Shown: one piece after another, positions 36,052 to 46,843 of the stretch | Layout: every line of letters begins with the position of its first letter | Numbering within the stretch: the stretch's first letter is position 1 | Source: Lumbricus terrestris | Lineage: Eukaryota > Annelida > Clitellata > Crassiclitellata > Lumbricidae | DNA: 64,000 nucleotides | NCBI GenBank assembly: GCA_949752735.1 | Contig: OX457044.1 | Span: 12,883,294 to 12,947,293 of the forward strand | Direction of reading: 5' to 3' | Notes under the pieces: generated by a model | Told to the model about the DNA's origin: nothing | The model's input: the letters and a program-made list of their open reading frames with translations, nothing else | The model's database searches: none | Translations under genes and position numbers: made by a program

Positions 36052-37704
36052 CCAAAGTCATCGCGTAATGGCGATGTGTTTCTGGATGGGGTCGAGAAAG
36101 ATTTCTGTTTACATTTGCTGGTTTCCTTTTGTTGAACGCCACAGTGGTACTTGTGGGTTGCGAGACTTGAACTGGGTCTCGACACCGCTTCAATGTGGTG
36201 GGTTTTATATATTGCCAGTGGACTTTGTGCTTGATGTCCTTTTGATGTAGCCTTTTTCAGTTACGGGTTAAAGTGGTACCTGATCGTATTGAGAACGCGC
36301 CCTGCGTTTTTTTGTACTCGCGTGATGGCGATTGTTCCTTGATACTGGTCAAGTTCCTTTGAATTTTGTTTGATTTGCTGACCACTTCATTGTGGTGGGA
36401 CTGTCCACGCAATTCGCGAATAACTCTTGTTGAGTAGAATCACTATCAGACGGTGATGGTGGGAACAACGGATATTCCCAGGACAGGGACCGAGTTGGTA
36501 ACCTTTCTCTCCTTAAGGTCCCTCAGCTTCGGTTGAGTGGAGCTCGGGTAAGAGACAGAGTGCGTATGAGGTTGGTGGTCTTGCACGGTGACAGGATACC
36601 AGTAGAGTGGTGGTAGGAATTACTCGCACCTGGCAGGCTGACGTTGTAGGTAACGTTCGGGCGGGGTGTCGTAAGTCGGGTCTCCTCGAGGACGTTAGTC
36701 GCACCTGGACTAGCTATCGCTACCAGTTAGCGTATGGGCGGGGTTCCTCAAGTCGAAGTCCTGTTTCTGGTCAAATGACCGTGTGTCGGGGATGTACTCG
36801 CACCTGTTCGAGCTATCGCTACGAGTTAGCGTATGGGCGGGGTGGTAAGCCGAGGTTCCTGAGGACGCTAGTCGCACCTGTTCTAGCTATCACTACGAGT
36901 TAGTGATGGGCGGGGTTCCTTTAAGTCGAAGTCCTGGTTTAAAGACAGTGGGAGGACGCTATTCGCACCTGGACTAGCTATCGCTACAAGTTAGCGCATG
37001 GGCGGGGTTCTTCAAGTCGAAGTCCTGGTTGTAAATTGACTGTCTGGATCGCTCTATAACCGTGGTGGTTTCCGGTTCCTTGCACTCTAATCGAGCTCGG
37101 GTTGGAGATGTTCCTGTTACGTTTATGTTTCCCTGATCTTGCAGCCGATGTTTACATCGATGAACGGCACGTGAAGTATATGTTGGGATAAGGAAAGACT
37201 GTTCGTGAATCTGCGGCGGATTCTTGGATTTTTGCCGGAGCGCAAACTTCCGATTTTTGGTTATTACGATAATATGTCTGTTCTATTCTGTCGTTACTAG
37301 CACCAGCTAGTTGCGGAGGTTCGATTTGCTGTCGTAGGGTCGATCCTTGACTGCAAAGTCTACTCCGATGTGCCTATGTATTTGTGTTAGTTGTTATTTT
37401 CAGAGTTGGTTGGAAGCTGGCCAACAAACGACGCTGCTGGACGTCGTGTTCGTGACAACGAGATTCAGACAGAGAATCTTCGACACTGTGATGATGGTGG
37501 TTGAGTATGACTGGTGCGAATGGAATAATAAAGAGTATATCTGGTGTGTGAATGGGTTATGAGTGACACTCATTTTTGTGATCGGGAGACAGAGGGGGTA
37601 GTGCTGTCTCCCAAGAACCTAAGTAGGTAGGTTAGAGGACGGGCCCATAAAAATGGGAGGGTCCTGATAAATACTGTCCATGTTTCCTAACGATGCTCCG
37701 CATC
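36052..37704 (+). other. Non-coding 3' region of the LTR element, no env
   Basis: This 1.65-kb stretch between the pol stop and the polypurine tract has only short unrelated frames. It contains the hairpin repeat array at 36600-37040. Confidence 0.7.
36600..37040 (+). repeat. Tandem array with covarying hairpins
   Basis: About five imperfect repeats of about 75-100 bp share CGCACCTG, a small hairpin, then GGGCGGGG and AGTCGAAGTCCTG. Stem arms: ACGTT/AACGT (36641-36656), CGCTA/TAGCG (36718-36732), CGCTA/TAGCG (36817-36831), CACTA/TAGTG (36891-36905) and CGCTA/TAGCG (36982-36996). The loops are 5-6 nt. The stems stay complementary while the bases change. Confidence 0.75.
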
Positions 37705-37722
37705 AAAGAAAGGTGGGGAGAG
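37705..37722 (+). other. Polypurine tract
   Basis: AAAGAAAGGTGGGGAGAG directly abuts the 3' LTR; it would prime plus-strand synthesis. Confidence 0.85.
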
Positions 37723-39626
37723 TGTGGCGGACAGGCCACAAGACAAGTACACGTAAAATATAACTTGTTGGGTAAATAGCGGGAGTATCCCTGACTCTCG
37801 TTAGGTAGCCATTTGGCTTAGTAGAAAAGAAACTGAAACCGGTTTCGTTAAAATTTAGGTTTCGGTCATTGTATACGGAAGACCGATGTCCACGTTTAAG
37901 CCAAAGCATAGCGTGTTGCCGGTGGAATAAAGCCTGCCACACGGTGCGTTGCTTATAACGTGGAGTAGTTGCCGACTACTCCATACGTACTGTGTTCGTG
38001 AATTCGTTCATAGTTAAATCGGTTGTGTTCGACTGTCTCTACAGGATTGGCATTGGCCATTCGAACATGATTAGGCGATCCTGATATACGCAGTTGTGAG
38101 AGCTCAGGTGGACGATCTGTCGGGGTTCGTTACTCTGTCATCGATCTCTAGGGGTTCAATCTTCTGTTTCAGGGGTACGGGTTACTGGCCGGAGACGCCG
38201 CAGCTCCGTTGGTCTGCGGAAGTGTTACATTGTATAGGGTGAAATCCCCTGGTGAAGTATCCGGTTACTGTTTGGCTACACGTGTTGGTGATTCTGCAGG
38301 ACTTGGGTTGGGCTCCTTCCTGCCAGGGAATCTACGTGTTGCATTCACGATCCTGCTGTCTTAGCGATCGTTGAGAGTCTTTTGAGCGTAACGTGAAGGT
38401 TACGGGTCTTCTGGAGTGGAGAGTGGTGACTCCACGGGGCGCATGAAGCCGACGCCTCGGTGATATACGCTCGAATTAGTAAAGCAGGGGCACCAAGTTC
38501 TTCGGGTTATATATTGGTACAGTAGAGAGTTATCGCTCCCCTCGGGTAGAGGAGCAAGGGAAGCAGAGTAAATTCTGAGAGTAAAGACCAAGTGTTATTG
38601 AAGGGTTTTTACCTGAGGTCCGTAACTGCTGAGTTAGGGCGAACGGCGCCAGTAGAATATAGCGACAATAAATAAGTCTCTTCGGAGACGGGGCTACCCG
38701 ATACCTGTTCCCCCAAGACCGCCAGGTCTTTTATTTTTACCTCCGTTTTCGCACAACAGACCAGCAACCACCACGACGCTCTTCCGAGCGTCCGAGAAGG
38801 CAGGTCTCGGTAAAGGCGGCTGTTGCCGTTGGCTGGTGGACGAGTGAGGCGAGCACTCGGGAAGCGCGCCGCGTAACTTGGTCACGGTAGCGGCGCGTGT
38901 TCAGTTGACAGGCTAAGTGTCAAAGTCGGGAGTTCGGCCGCTGCCGGTCTCGATTGCTGCCGGGCTTCAGCTCGACTCTGCCCGGTAGCGTGTGAGCAGC
39001 GTGAGCCGTCTCTCCGTGAAAGTCATGGTTACCGAAATGGGAAAGCGGTCGTGGCGCATCCTCGGCCTCGGGCCGCTGGAATGGTCATGGTTTCAGTCAC
39101 TGTGGGCGACGGGACAGGGCATGCGCTCAGTAGTCCCCGTTCGTGGCGAGGGCTCAGTGGCCGCCAAGTGCAGCATGGTGCGCAAGAGTAAAGACGAACA
39201 GGGCAAGAAGACAAAGACCGAAGGCGCGACGGGTGGCGCACGGCGAGGCCGCTCTGCCGGTGGGACAACGGACCCTGTGTTGGGAGTCGGCCATCCTCCA
39301 TCTCAGGACGTCGCCTACTCGGCGACCGCGGGCTCGGCAGAGAGCGGGTCCGACGATACGGCGCTGCACACCCGGTCGCAGGCGTCGGTGTCAGGGGCTT
39401 CTTCGACCGTCAGTGAAAGCGACAACGGCGCGCACGGCGCAGACAGCGACTCAAGAGATCCAGGCAATCCTGGTAAGAGCGCGGGTCTCTCGGGTCTTGG
39501 GCTGTCAGAGACTCTTGATGGTGCAGGGGCCACCGAGGAAGACCGACCCGGTCAGGCAGAGGCGTTTGCGGCCGACAGTAAGAGGGAAGCGGCGCAGGCG
39601 TTGTCTGCTGAAGGTCGGACGCCACA
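37723..39626 (+). repeat. 3' LTR, 1,904 bp
   Basis: Same length as the 5' LTR with two differences noted. The gag-frame segment repeated here (38992 onward) is LTR sequence and not a second gag. Confidence 0.95.
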
Positions 39627-39725
39627 TATTACCTTATTTGTAGATTTTTACAGATTATATACAATGCTCACGATGGTTTTGACATTAAGGATTTTACTGA
39701 CAATTGCTGCTATATATTTGCGCAG

Positions 39726-39907
39726 GTTGTGGGCAGAAATATTTGAAGTTCAGGAGGCTAATGGAGACATATGCTGGTCAAGGGTGTCCGATGATGTCGT
39801 TCCAGTGAATATAACTTGCATCCAAAATCATCCTAATACAGTATTTCATATAACAGCATACAATCGGCATGTTGAAAAGATATTTGATGTACGACTCGTT
39901 CAGCCAG
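39726..39907 (+). CDS. Host gene exon: EVH1/WH1-like domain, first half
   Basis: Acceptor TATTTGCGCAG and donor CCAG|GTAAAA bound a 182-nt open exon (1 + 60 codons + 1). The product starts LWAEIFEVQEANGDICWSRV, continues VPVNITCIQ and FHITAYNRHVEKIFDV and ends RLVQPG. With the next exon it has the EVH1/WH1 order: an early strand, a Trp-containing turn, and a late strand before an AxECFxxWKD element. EVH1 domains bind proline-rich ligands in actin and signalling adaptors (Ena/VASP, Homer, SPRED, WASP). I cannot name the family member. The young LTR element ends 99 bp upstream in the preceding intron and a Helitron starts 11 bp downstream. Confidence 0.7.
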
Positions 39908-39918
39908 GTAAAATATAA

Positions 39919-41410
39919 TCTATATAAATAAAGAGAAGATTCTGTGTCTGTTTGACCGGGATGCATTCCACAGTTTTTGAGCTTTTCACTCCAAACCTTC
40001 ACTACTGTGTAGGCCTCGGTATGAGACACCCCAACGAGAGATTGGCGATTCTTTACCACCATGGGGGCCAGGGTGGGGTAAACCCCAATTTTGTTCATTT
40101 TTTTTAGCAATTACTCTGAAACTTTGTACCTAGACAGAGGGCCATCAGAGCCACCCGGTGGAGTGGCTGGCGAATCTCCAACACCATGGGGTGTTAGAGA
40201 TTATGGTTTTCGCAATCCCCACCTTGGCGGTGGGGATTGCGAAAATCATAATTTTCACCATAAATTTCCATTTCCTTGCCATAGTTTCACAGTTAGACAG
40301 ATTTTTACGCGGACCACCTCGCCTCTACTCAGCCCACACCTCGGCCCGCAGAGGCCGGGTGGGGCATGGCTGGGGTTGGAGTGGCGTGGGGGCGGTGGGG
40401 GAGAAAATTTTCCCATAAGCCGAAATTTTGCGGGTGGCGTACCGGTCGAGGTTGGAGTGTGGTGTGGTGGGTAGGGTGAGATGGGTGGGGTGGGGGTGGG
40501 GGATGGTGGTGGGGGAAATTTTCCGAATACACAAATTTCACGGGTGGCGTACCTGTGGAGGTCGGAGTGTAGTGTGGTGTGGTGGGGTCGGGGGTGGCGG
40601 GTGGGGGTGGGTGGGGGTTGGGTGGGGGTGGGGGTAGGTGGGGAGTGGGGTGGGGTGATGTGGTGGGGTGGGGGGATGAGGTGAGGGTGTGTGGAAGTGT
40701 GGTGGGAAGGGGTGGGGTGATGGGCGTGGTGGGTGGAAATGGAGTGGGCGTGTGAGGGTGGAATGGGGTGGGGAGGGAGAGCGGTTGGGTGGGTGGGGAG
40801 TGGAAGTGAGTGGGGTTGGGGTTGGGAGAGAAGGTTGGGAGGGATGTGAGCATGGGAGATTGAGGTGGGGGGAATTTTTCCGAAAACCCAAATTTCACGG
40901 GTGGCGTACCGGTGGAGGTCGGAGTGTGTTGTGGGGTGGGGGTTGCGGGTGGGTTGGGGGTGGGTGGAGTGGGGTTAGGTGGGATGAGGAGGTTGGGGAG
41001 TGGAGGTGGGGGGAAGGGGTGGGGTGAGAGATGGAGTGAGGGTGTGGGGGAGTGAGGTGGAAAAGGGTGGGGTGGTGGATGGGGTGGGAACGGGAGGTTG
41101 GTAATAAGAGTGTGGAGGAGTGGGGGTGAGGTGAGGAGGGAGAGGGGTTGGGTGGATGAGGAGTGGGGGTGAGTGGGGTGGGGTTGGGATCGGGGAAGAA
41201 GGTGGGGAGGGGTGTGGGGTATGGATGATTAGGGTGGGGGTGGAGGTAATTTTTCAGAAATCCCAAATTTCACAGGTGGCGCACCGGTGGTGGTCGGAGT
41301 GTGGTGGGATGTTGTGGGGTGGGGGTGTGATGCGGTGGAGTGTGGTGTGGTTGTGGCCGGGAGCGGGTCGTATCCTAAATTTCCCGGGCCACGCCGGGTA
41401 CCCCAGCTAG
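39919..41410 (+). mobile_element. Helitron, non-autonomous, 1.5 kb
   Basis: The 5' end is TCTATATAAATAAAGAGAA and the 3' end is CCCAGCTAG. A CCCGG/CCGGG hairpin (41383-41398) lies 12 nt before the terminus. It is inserted between A (39918) and T (41411) with no target duplication. All of these are Helitron hallmarks. No Rep/helicase frame is present. The interior is strongly G-rich on the plus strand with four copies of an about 60-bp module (near 40405, 40515, 40870 and 41250). Proline-rich open frames on the minus strand are composition artefacts. Confidence 0.85.
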
Positions 41411-41465
41411 TACTAAAATATAAGACGAATTTACAAGTATGTAAGTATATGAAATAAACATGTTC

Positions 41466-41572
41466 TATCCATTCGCAAGGGTATTCCAAAAAGGTCCAAG
41501 TCCGGTTGCGCTAAGGCCGGTGTCGTCTGAGTCGAGAATTGGAAGGTGGGTGATCATCGCCACAGATAATCC
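41466..41572 (+). repeat. Dispersed repeat, copy 2
   Basis: Matches 22854-22990 over GCAAGGGTATTCCAAAAAGG, AAGGCCGGTGTCGTC and GAGAATTGGAAGG. Confidence 0.55.
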
Positions 41573-41756
41573 CTATACTAACTAACTAAATGATTAACTA
41601 CGATTAAAGCAAAGCAATTTGACTGCAAGTAATTGAATCGAGGTAGCAAAAATGCAACTCAATACAGAGAAAGAAAGAAAAACCGAATAGTTTGGATTAC
41701 AGTTGAGAACGAAATCAAGTTGATTACTGCCCTGCTTGAACAATGGTATGTTTTAG

Positions 41757-41878
41757 GTACAAGAATCACACAAGCATCCGAATGCTTTGCACACTGGAAA
41801 GATTCGAAATGTGATCATGAATGGGGATTAAATTTTACTACTCCTCTAGACGCCAGACGATTTCACGACTGCTGCATG
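41757..41878 (+). CDS. Host gene exon: EVH1/WH1-like domain, second half
   Basis: Acceptor TATGTTTTAG and donor CATG|GTGCGC bound a 122-nt exon whose first two bases complete the split glycine codon from 39907. It encodes TRITQASECFAHWKDSK, then HEWGLNFTTPLDARRFHDCC. W-G-L-N-F followed by an alpha-helical start (DARRF) is the classic C-terminal strand and helix of EVH1 domains. The join to the 39726-39907 exon keeps the frame across the Helitron-bearing intron, which supports both exons. Confidence 0.75.
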
Positions 41879-42412
41879 GTGCGCAGCTTCTTTATTTTTC
41901 CCAAACCTAACATGCTATAAAATTCTCTGCATGTTTTAGCAATATCTGTTTAACCCATGTGATGATTGAACTTGCAATGATATTGTTTTAAGCACAAAAA
42001 ATAGCACCTAATTGAATATTCGAACTATCGCCAATAACCTTTCCTTGATATGTTCTATTGACGCGCGCTTCACCAACTATATATTTACGCATACAATGAC
42101 TGTCAAGCGGAGGTGTGCAGTAATCATGATTAGAGAGTATTTCAGATATGATGTGAATATAACTAAGTTTTTGGCAACCATCGAAAACCCTGATTTTGTG
42201 TTGACGAAGTTGTGTTGACTGGAGCAAAACAGGACACACTCAAGACAAACAACCGGTATTAAATGCTCCCACATCACGATTTTGACTAATTTTACCTAAT
42301 TATTAAGACAACCAGATTTTTATTGCAAAATATCGGTTAATTTGCTGCAATAATTCAGAGTATTTGCAGAAATATTAACATTTTTCATTTTTTTTATTTT
42401 TAATATATCCAG

Positions 42413-42478
42413 GGTTCATCAAAACAGAATTGGCGCAAAGCTGCATCTTCCGCTTCTCTTGGATTAAGTCCACCTCAG
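42413..42478 (+). CDS. Host gene exon following the EVH1-like domain
   Basis: A T-rich tract ending ATATATCCAG precedes a 66-nt (22-codon) exon ending CACCTCAG|GTTAAT, phase 0, which matches the phase-0 end of the previous exon. It encodes a SSKQNWRKAASSASLGLSPP stretch, basic then Ser/Pro-rich, as expected for a linker after an EVH1 domain. Later exons were not found in the window. Confidence 0.55.
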
Positions 42479-42556
42479 GTTAATAAAATAAAAGTGAATG
42501 CAAAATATGGCAGTCACGTTTGTTTCTATTCGAATTGTTGTCTCAATTGTTGTTCT

Positions 42557-42697
<141 letters not shown>

Positions 42698-42699
42698 AG

Positions 42700-43330
42700 A
42701 CGATGGTGCTACGCACAGCCTCTAATTTGCATGCACTGTGAAAGGAGCTATGTAAATTATATACAGATAAAATACATTGCAATATAATGGATTCTAAAAG
42801 ATTTTAAAGTTTCTTCTTTCGACGTGTAAACTGCGAATTAACGTATAGGTCTCAATTGAAAACGCTGGCTCAGTGCCTTTTTGCTCTTGATCAAGCAATT
42901 TGAGTGCAAAGCTACTGATTTTTCTAAGACACATAAATCAAAATTGATAAAGATATACATTAGGGTGTCACAGAAAATTGAGATTTGCACTTGCTATGTC
43001 CCACCCTCTGAATTTGCTACATTGGCTACTGATAGCAATTTTGGTTTCAATAAAAGAAATTAGATACTGATGGCTCAATGTGGTTAAAGTTTTTAGCATT
43101 GGACAATGTTAATTGACATGCTGTTTCAATTGGTAAGATACAAAGGGTAAAGGGTATTCATTATTGCTAGGTTTGTGATGAACAAATGAGCAGAGCACAA
43201 CTGGTGAGCAACTCCTTAGTAACCAGAATTGTCTCTCAGCAACTTATAACAAAAACGGTTTTAGTTTTCATGGTGACTGAGGACACCGTTGAATGAATCA
43301 GCAGTCTTGTTGACCACCTTCAGACTCTTG
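42700..43330. other. No gene recognised
   Basis: No coding signal. TAGGGTGTCACAGAAAATTG near 42962 resembles the end of the DNA transposon at 25232 and may be a remnant. Confidence 0.4.
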
Positions 43331-43400
43331 GCTCATATTTGAGCACTAGCATACACAGAATTGCTCTTTCAAGTGCTAGTGTGAAGGACTTAAGAACCAG
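43331..43400 (+). repeat. Long inverted repeat, left arm part 1
   Basis: GCTCATATTTGAGCACTAGC and following sequence through AAGAACCAG match the reverse complement of 44960-45032. The arm is interrupted by the antisense non-LTR copy and resumes at 44220. Confidence 0.65.
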
Positions 43401-44220
43401 GTCACCTGGTCACCTGTTGCCGTCAGCTCTTGGAACTCTGGCGACAGGTTTGATGTATCCTCTCCAGTGTCTCCTCTCTCTTGTTGCCTCTCTTAGCTGC
43501 TCCAGGCTCATGCCAGACTTTTCCTGTACCTCATCCAACCATCTCTTCCTTGGTCTTCCGCGTCTCCTCCTTCCCTCACCGCATGCCATCATCAGCTCCT
43601 TTTCCAAACCATTAGATCTCATCACATGGCCGAAGTAGCTCAATTTCCTCCAAATTGCTGTTTGCTGCAGTGTCTCCTCCCTCTCTATTCCGAGCTCCCC
43701 GCGCACCGATTCGTTAGTTCTCTTCTCCGTTCATGAAATCCTTAGCATCTTTCTCCAAATCCACATCTCGCACGCGTTGATTTTCCTTTCCGTATCCTGA
43801 GTCTTTGTCCATGTTTCGCATCCATATAGGACCACTGGGAAGATCAGTGCTCTTACCAGTCTTTTCTTTGTTTCTCTACTCACGTATTTATCCTTCCAAA
43901 TCCTTCCCAGACCGTTCATTGCCGTTTTCCCCATTGTTACCCTCCGTCTTATTTCCATATCACTTCTTCCCTCTTTCTCTATCATAGACCCAGGAATATC
44001 GTTTCTCCATCCACCTCAAAGTTTTCCCATGTTGCAGTTATCATAACCTTTGTTTTCTTTACATCGCTTTCCTTCCTGACTCTTCTTATTAACTCGGCCA
44101 GGTCGTTCCTCTTCCCCGCCAATAATGTCGTATCATCGGCGTACCTCAAATTATTCAGTATTTCCCCCGCTGTCTTTACCCCCTCTGTTGCTTCCTCCAA
44201 TCCAGCCTCCTCATAATTCC
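43401..44220 (-). pseudogene. Non-LTR retrotransposon, antisense copy
   Basis: Same family as 16235/19997/20774. From 44220 downwards: a RYADDTTLLAGKRNDLAELI palm stretch with the YxDD motif, VKKTKVMITATWENFEV, IRRRVTMGKTAMNGLGRIWK, ALIFPVVLYGCETWT, WRKLSYFGHVMRS, and a C-terminus ending in the CCAGGTGACCAGG tail. A short deletion near 43985-44000 and a stop near 43735 break the frame. It is 5'-truncated and inserted into an inverted-repeat arm. Confidence 0.8.
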
Positions 44221-44315
44221 TGTGATATCCCAATTGTTACAAAAAATGCTAAGTATGTTGTGACACAAAATCGACATCGCTGCATTGGTTGCAACATTGC
44301 CATACCCATGGAGAA
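44220..44315 (+). repeat. Long inverted repeat, left arm part 2
   Basis: TGCTAAGTATGTTGTGACAC and neighbouring sequence match the reverse complement of 44866-44958, including CGCTGCATTGGTTGC. Confidence 0.7.
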
Positions 44316-44640
44316 CAACGTGCCAAGGAGTTTGTTCATGTGTTTCTTTACTCATGGCTGCTTCCTTTATATCCAGATAAAATAAGACCGTTTAGGCTTT
44401 CACCTAGATACTACAAATGGCTACAGAAGGACTTGATTGCTGAATCGGCAACAGTTTGGTTGCTTGTCTGTATGCATTAAACTCATGCTGAAGTTTCCAG
44501 TGTGCTAGGATCAGGCGTGGCACATGCATTTGTGTGTGCAACTTGACAATTTCCTTGAACTCTTGGAGAGCTGACAACTCAGCTTTGGTGATATTTATTG
44601 AGAGTGAAATGAGTATCTTTTTAACATTTGTATTGTTTGT

Positions 44641-44823
44641 ATGTGCACTTGTTATAGCGCCCCTTCAAGGTCTCGCTACTCAGAGGCGCTCCCGAATGCA
44701 GAGCGGACTCTGCCGTTTCACGCCGAAGCGCTGAGCAATTGTGAGTGAAGGACTTGCCCAAGGCCCTTACGCGGCGAGGTGGATTCCGGCTTCAAGGCAA
44801 CGACGCCACCACTGCACCACCGC
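44641..44823 (-). repeat. tRNA-derived SINE, minus orientation
   Basis: It shares CACTTGTTATAGCGCC, CGCCGAAGCGCTGAGCAATTG and a degenerate B-box region GGTGGATTCCGGC with the copy at 27822. It lies in the spacer of the inverted repeat. Confidence 0.7.
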
Positions 44824-44865
44824 GTATGTTACCTTACCATCCATATAGTTATAGGATAAACTCCA

Positions 44866-45032
44866 GGGCATGGCAATGTGGCAACCAATGCAGCGATTTG
44901 GATTTTGTGTCACAACATACTTAGCATTTTTGTGGCAATTAGAATATCACAGGATATCCTGGTTCTTGATACCTTCACCCTTGAGAGACTTGAGAGAGCA
45001 AATCTAAAGTATGCTAGTGCTCAAATATGAGC
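44866..45032 (-). repeat. Long inverted repeat, right arm
   Basis: Reverse complement of 43331-43400 joined to 44220-44315. It contains GTCACAACATACTTAGCA and GTATGCTAGTGCTCAAATAT. Confidence 0.7.
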
Positions 45033-45639
45033 GGAGATGCACCTCACTAAGAACAGCTGTGCCAGGTGAAAGTGCTCATAATGGTCCTATTAGTCTCGTG
45101 GCTGAGTTTCATTGAGCTGGATGATCTCAATAAACTCATTTTGCATTGGTTACAAACCAGTGCAGTTGCCGTCATCTTTATGCCATTTTCATACCGGTCT
45201 GCTTCAAATGTGTATACATGATTCTCTAAATCTTCTAAATATCTTGATGTTACGCCACTGGAGGTCCCGTCTGGTGTTGAACACTTTGGCAACGACTAAT
45301 TATATGATTTTGGTCTACAGTAGTGCTTCTTTACGTCTCTGTTCAAACAAGACACAGGCACCATCATGATGGCCTGTATTGTTGGAAGTTTTATGAAATG
45401 ACATAGACAGTCTTTATAGTCATTCTTTTATTTATCATATTATAGCAACAACCAACAATTGTGAAATATAAAAAATTACAAGAAACATTAATATTCTTAC
45501 TCAGTATGAACATTGAGTCACAGCACTGCCTGTTCTTTGTACATCCAAGCTATTTCCAATACGCGATTTCGAATAAATTAGGTTATATGCTTTTGTAAAA
45601 TATTCATGCGTTGAGCTACCTCTATATACATATTCTATA
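45033..45639. other. No gene recognised
   Basis: No supported coding frame or repeat beyond possible diverged outer parts of the inverted repeat. Confidence 0.4.
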
Positions 45640-46620
45640 CATATTCCTGGAACTAATCATGGCTATGGCACTGGGTGGAACGGAGGAATGAGCGGTGATA
45701 AGACGGACAGACGATACTGGATGGAACGGAGGAATGAGCGGTGATAAGCTGACAGACGATAAATGACCTGAGATTTGCGGATGATATCGGCTTTCTGGCG
45801 AAGCAAGCAAATGTACTACATGAGTCGCTAACTAAAGTGGTCCAAGTGAGTCGGGAAATGTGAATGAGTATAAATGTACTAAAAACGAAAAGCCAGTTCT
45901 TCGGAAGGAGCAGATGGACACCAACCAGAACAGACGGAAAGCTTCGAGTATCGGTGGGGAACCATTAGAACAGATGGAGAATCTGAAAAAGACGTGGACA
46001 GAAGAATCGGGCTGGGCTGGCCAGAGGAATACTACAGGTGCTGGGAAGGTTTGGAGCTCGAAGGGTTAATGGATCCGATTTGACCAGGGTCTATGACAGC
46101 ACAGGTCGTTACCCTGGACAGAAAATTGCGCGGCATGTTACAGCACTTGAGAGCTTCATTAAGAAATAGGAAAAGCAACAAAAAGTTCAGATGTATGAGA
46201 AATTGGTGCCGAGTGCATTGCTGTACAATTCGGAAACTTGGACGCTGAGGAAAGCACATAAGCAGCGGCTGAGGGTTTTGAAATGGATTGCCTACGGCAG
46301 ATAGATGGTGTCACGAGAAGGGATAGGATAAGGAATACCGAGATATACAACAGACTGAATATGCAGCATTGATATAATACACAAAATTCAGAGCAAACGG
46401 TTACGCTACTTTGGCCACGTAACCAGAATGCTGGACGTATGTAACACTTTGAGGAGTTGGGCACAGAGCAATCAGAAGAAAGATAGAATTATTTAGAGAA
46501 AAAATGAACAGAAATCTGAATAAAGTCACTGGTACTGGTTATGGAGTGTGGTGCTGCATGGTTCAGAAACCTGGACCATGAGGGAAGACTGTGGACATCT
46601 ATTTCAAATGTCTACGGTCT
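45640..46620 (+). pseudogene. Decayed non-LTR retrotransposon RT
   Basis: Broken frames on the plus strand give DLRFADDIGFLAKQANVLHE (the catalytic F-A-D-D), then LLYNSETWTLRKAHKQRLRV near 46200, then RLRYFGHVTRMLDV near 46400, in the standard order of an RTE-like RT C-terminal half. Many stops and frameshifts are present. Tandem GGATGGAACGGAGGAATGAG units precede it (45675-45740). It ends against the (AAT)n array. Confidence 0.65.
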
Positions 46621-46625
46621 TTCTA

Positions 46626-46843
<218 letters not shown>

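Larger units (their letters stand above)
28241..39626 (+). mobile_element. Young Ty3/gypsy-type LTR retrotransposon, 11.4 kb
   Basis: Complete structure: 1,904-bp LTRs with TGTGGCG...CGCCACA ends, a primer-binding site at 30148, gag, a pol frame to 36051, a 1.65-kb non-coding 3' region, a polypurine tract and the 3' LTR. The flanks are TATT (28237-28240 and 39627-39630), a 4-bp target duplication. The LTRs have equal length and I found only two differences (28912/38394 and 29015/38497), so the insertion is recent. No env-like frame follows pol. Gag is broken once (see its entry). The element lies upstream of, and in the same direction as, the EVH1-like exons. Confidence 0.95.

Noticed and set aside
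38992..39918. Second copy of gag after the LTR element
   Set aside because: 38992-39626 is the 3' LTR, which repeats the LTR-encoded part of the frame. The residues after 39626 are host intron and exon read in a chance fusion.
40325..41266. Proline/threonine/histidine-rich minus-strand frames
   Set aside because: They come from the G-rich tandem sequence inside the Helitron and lack any domain.
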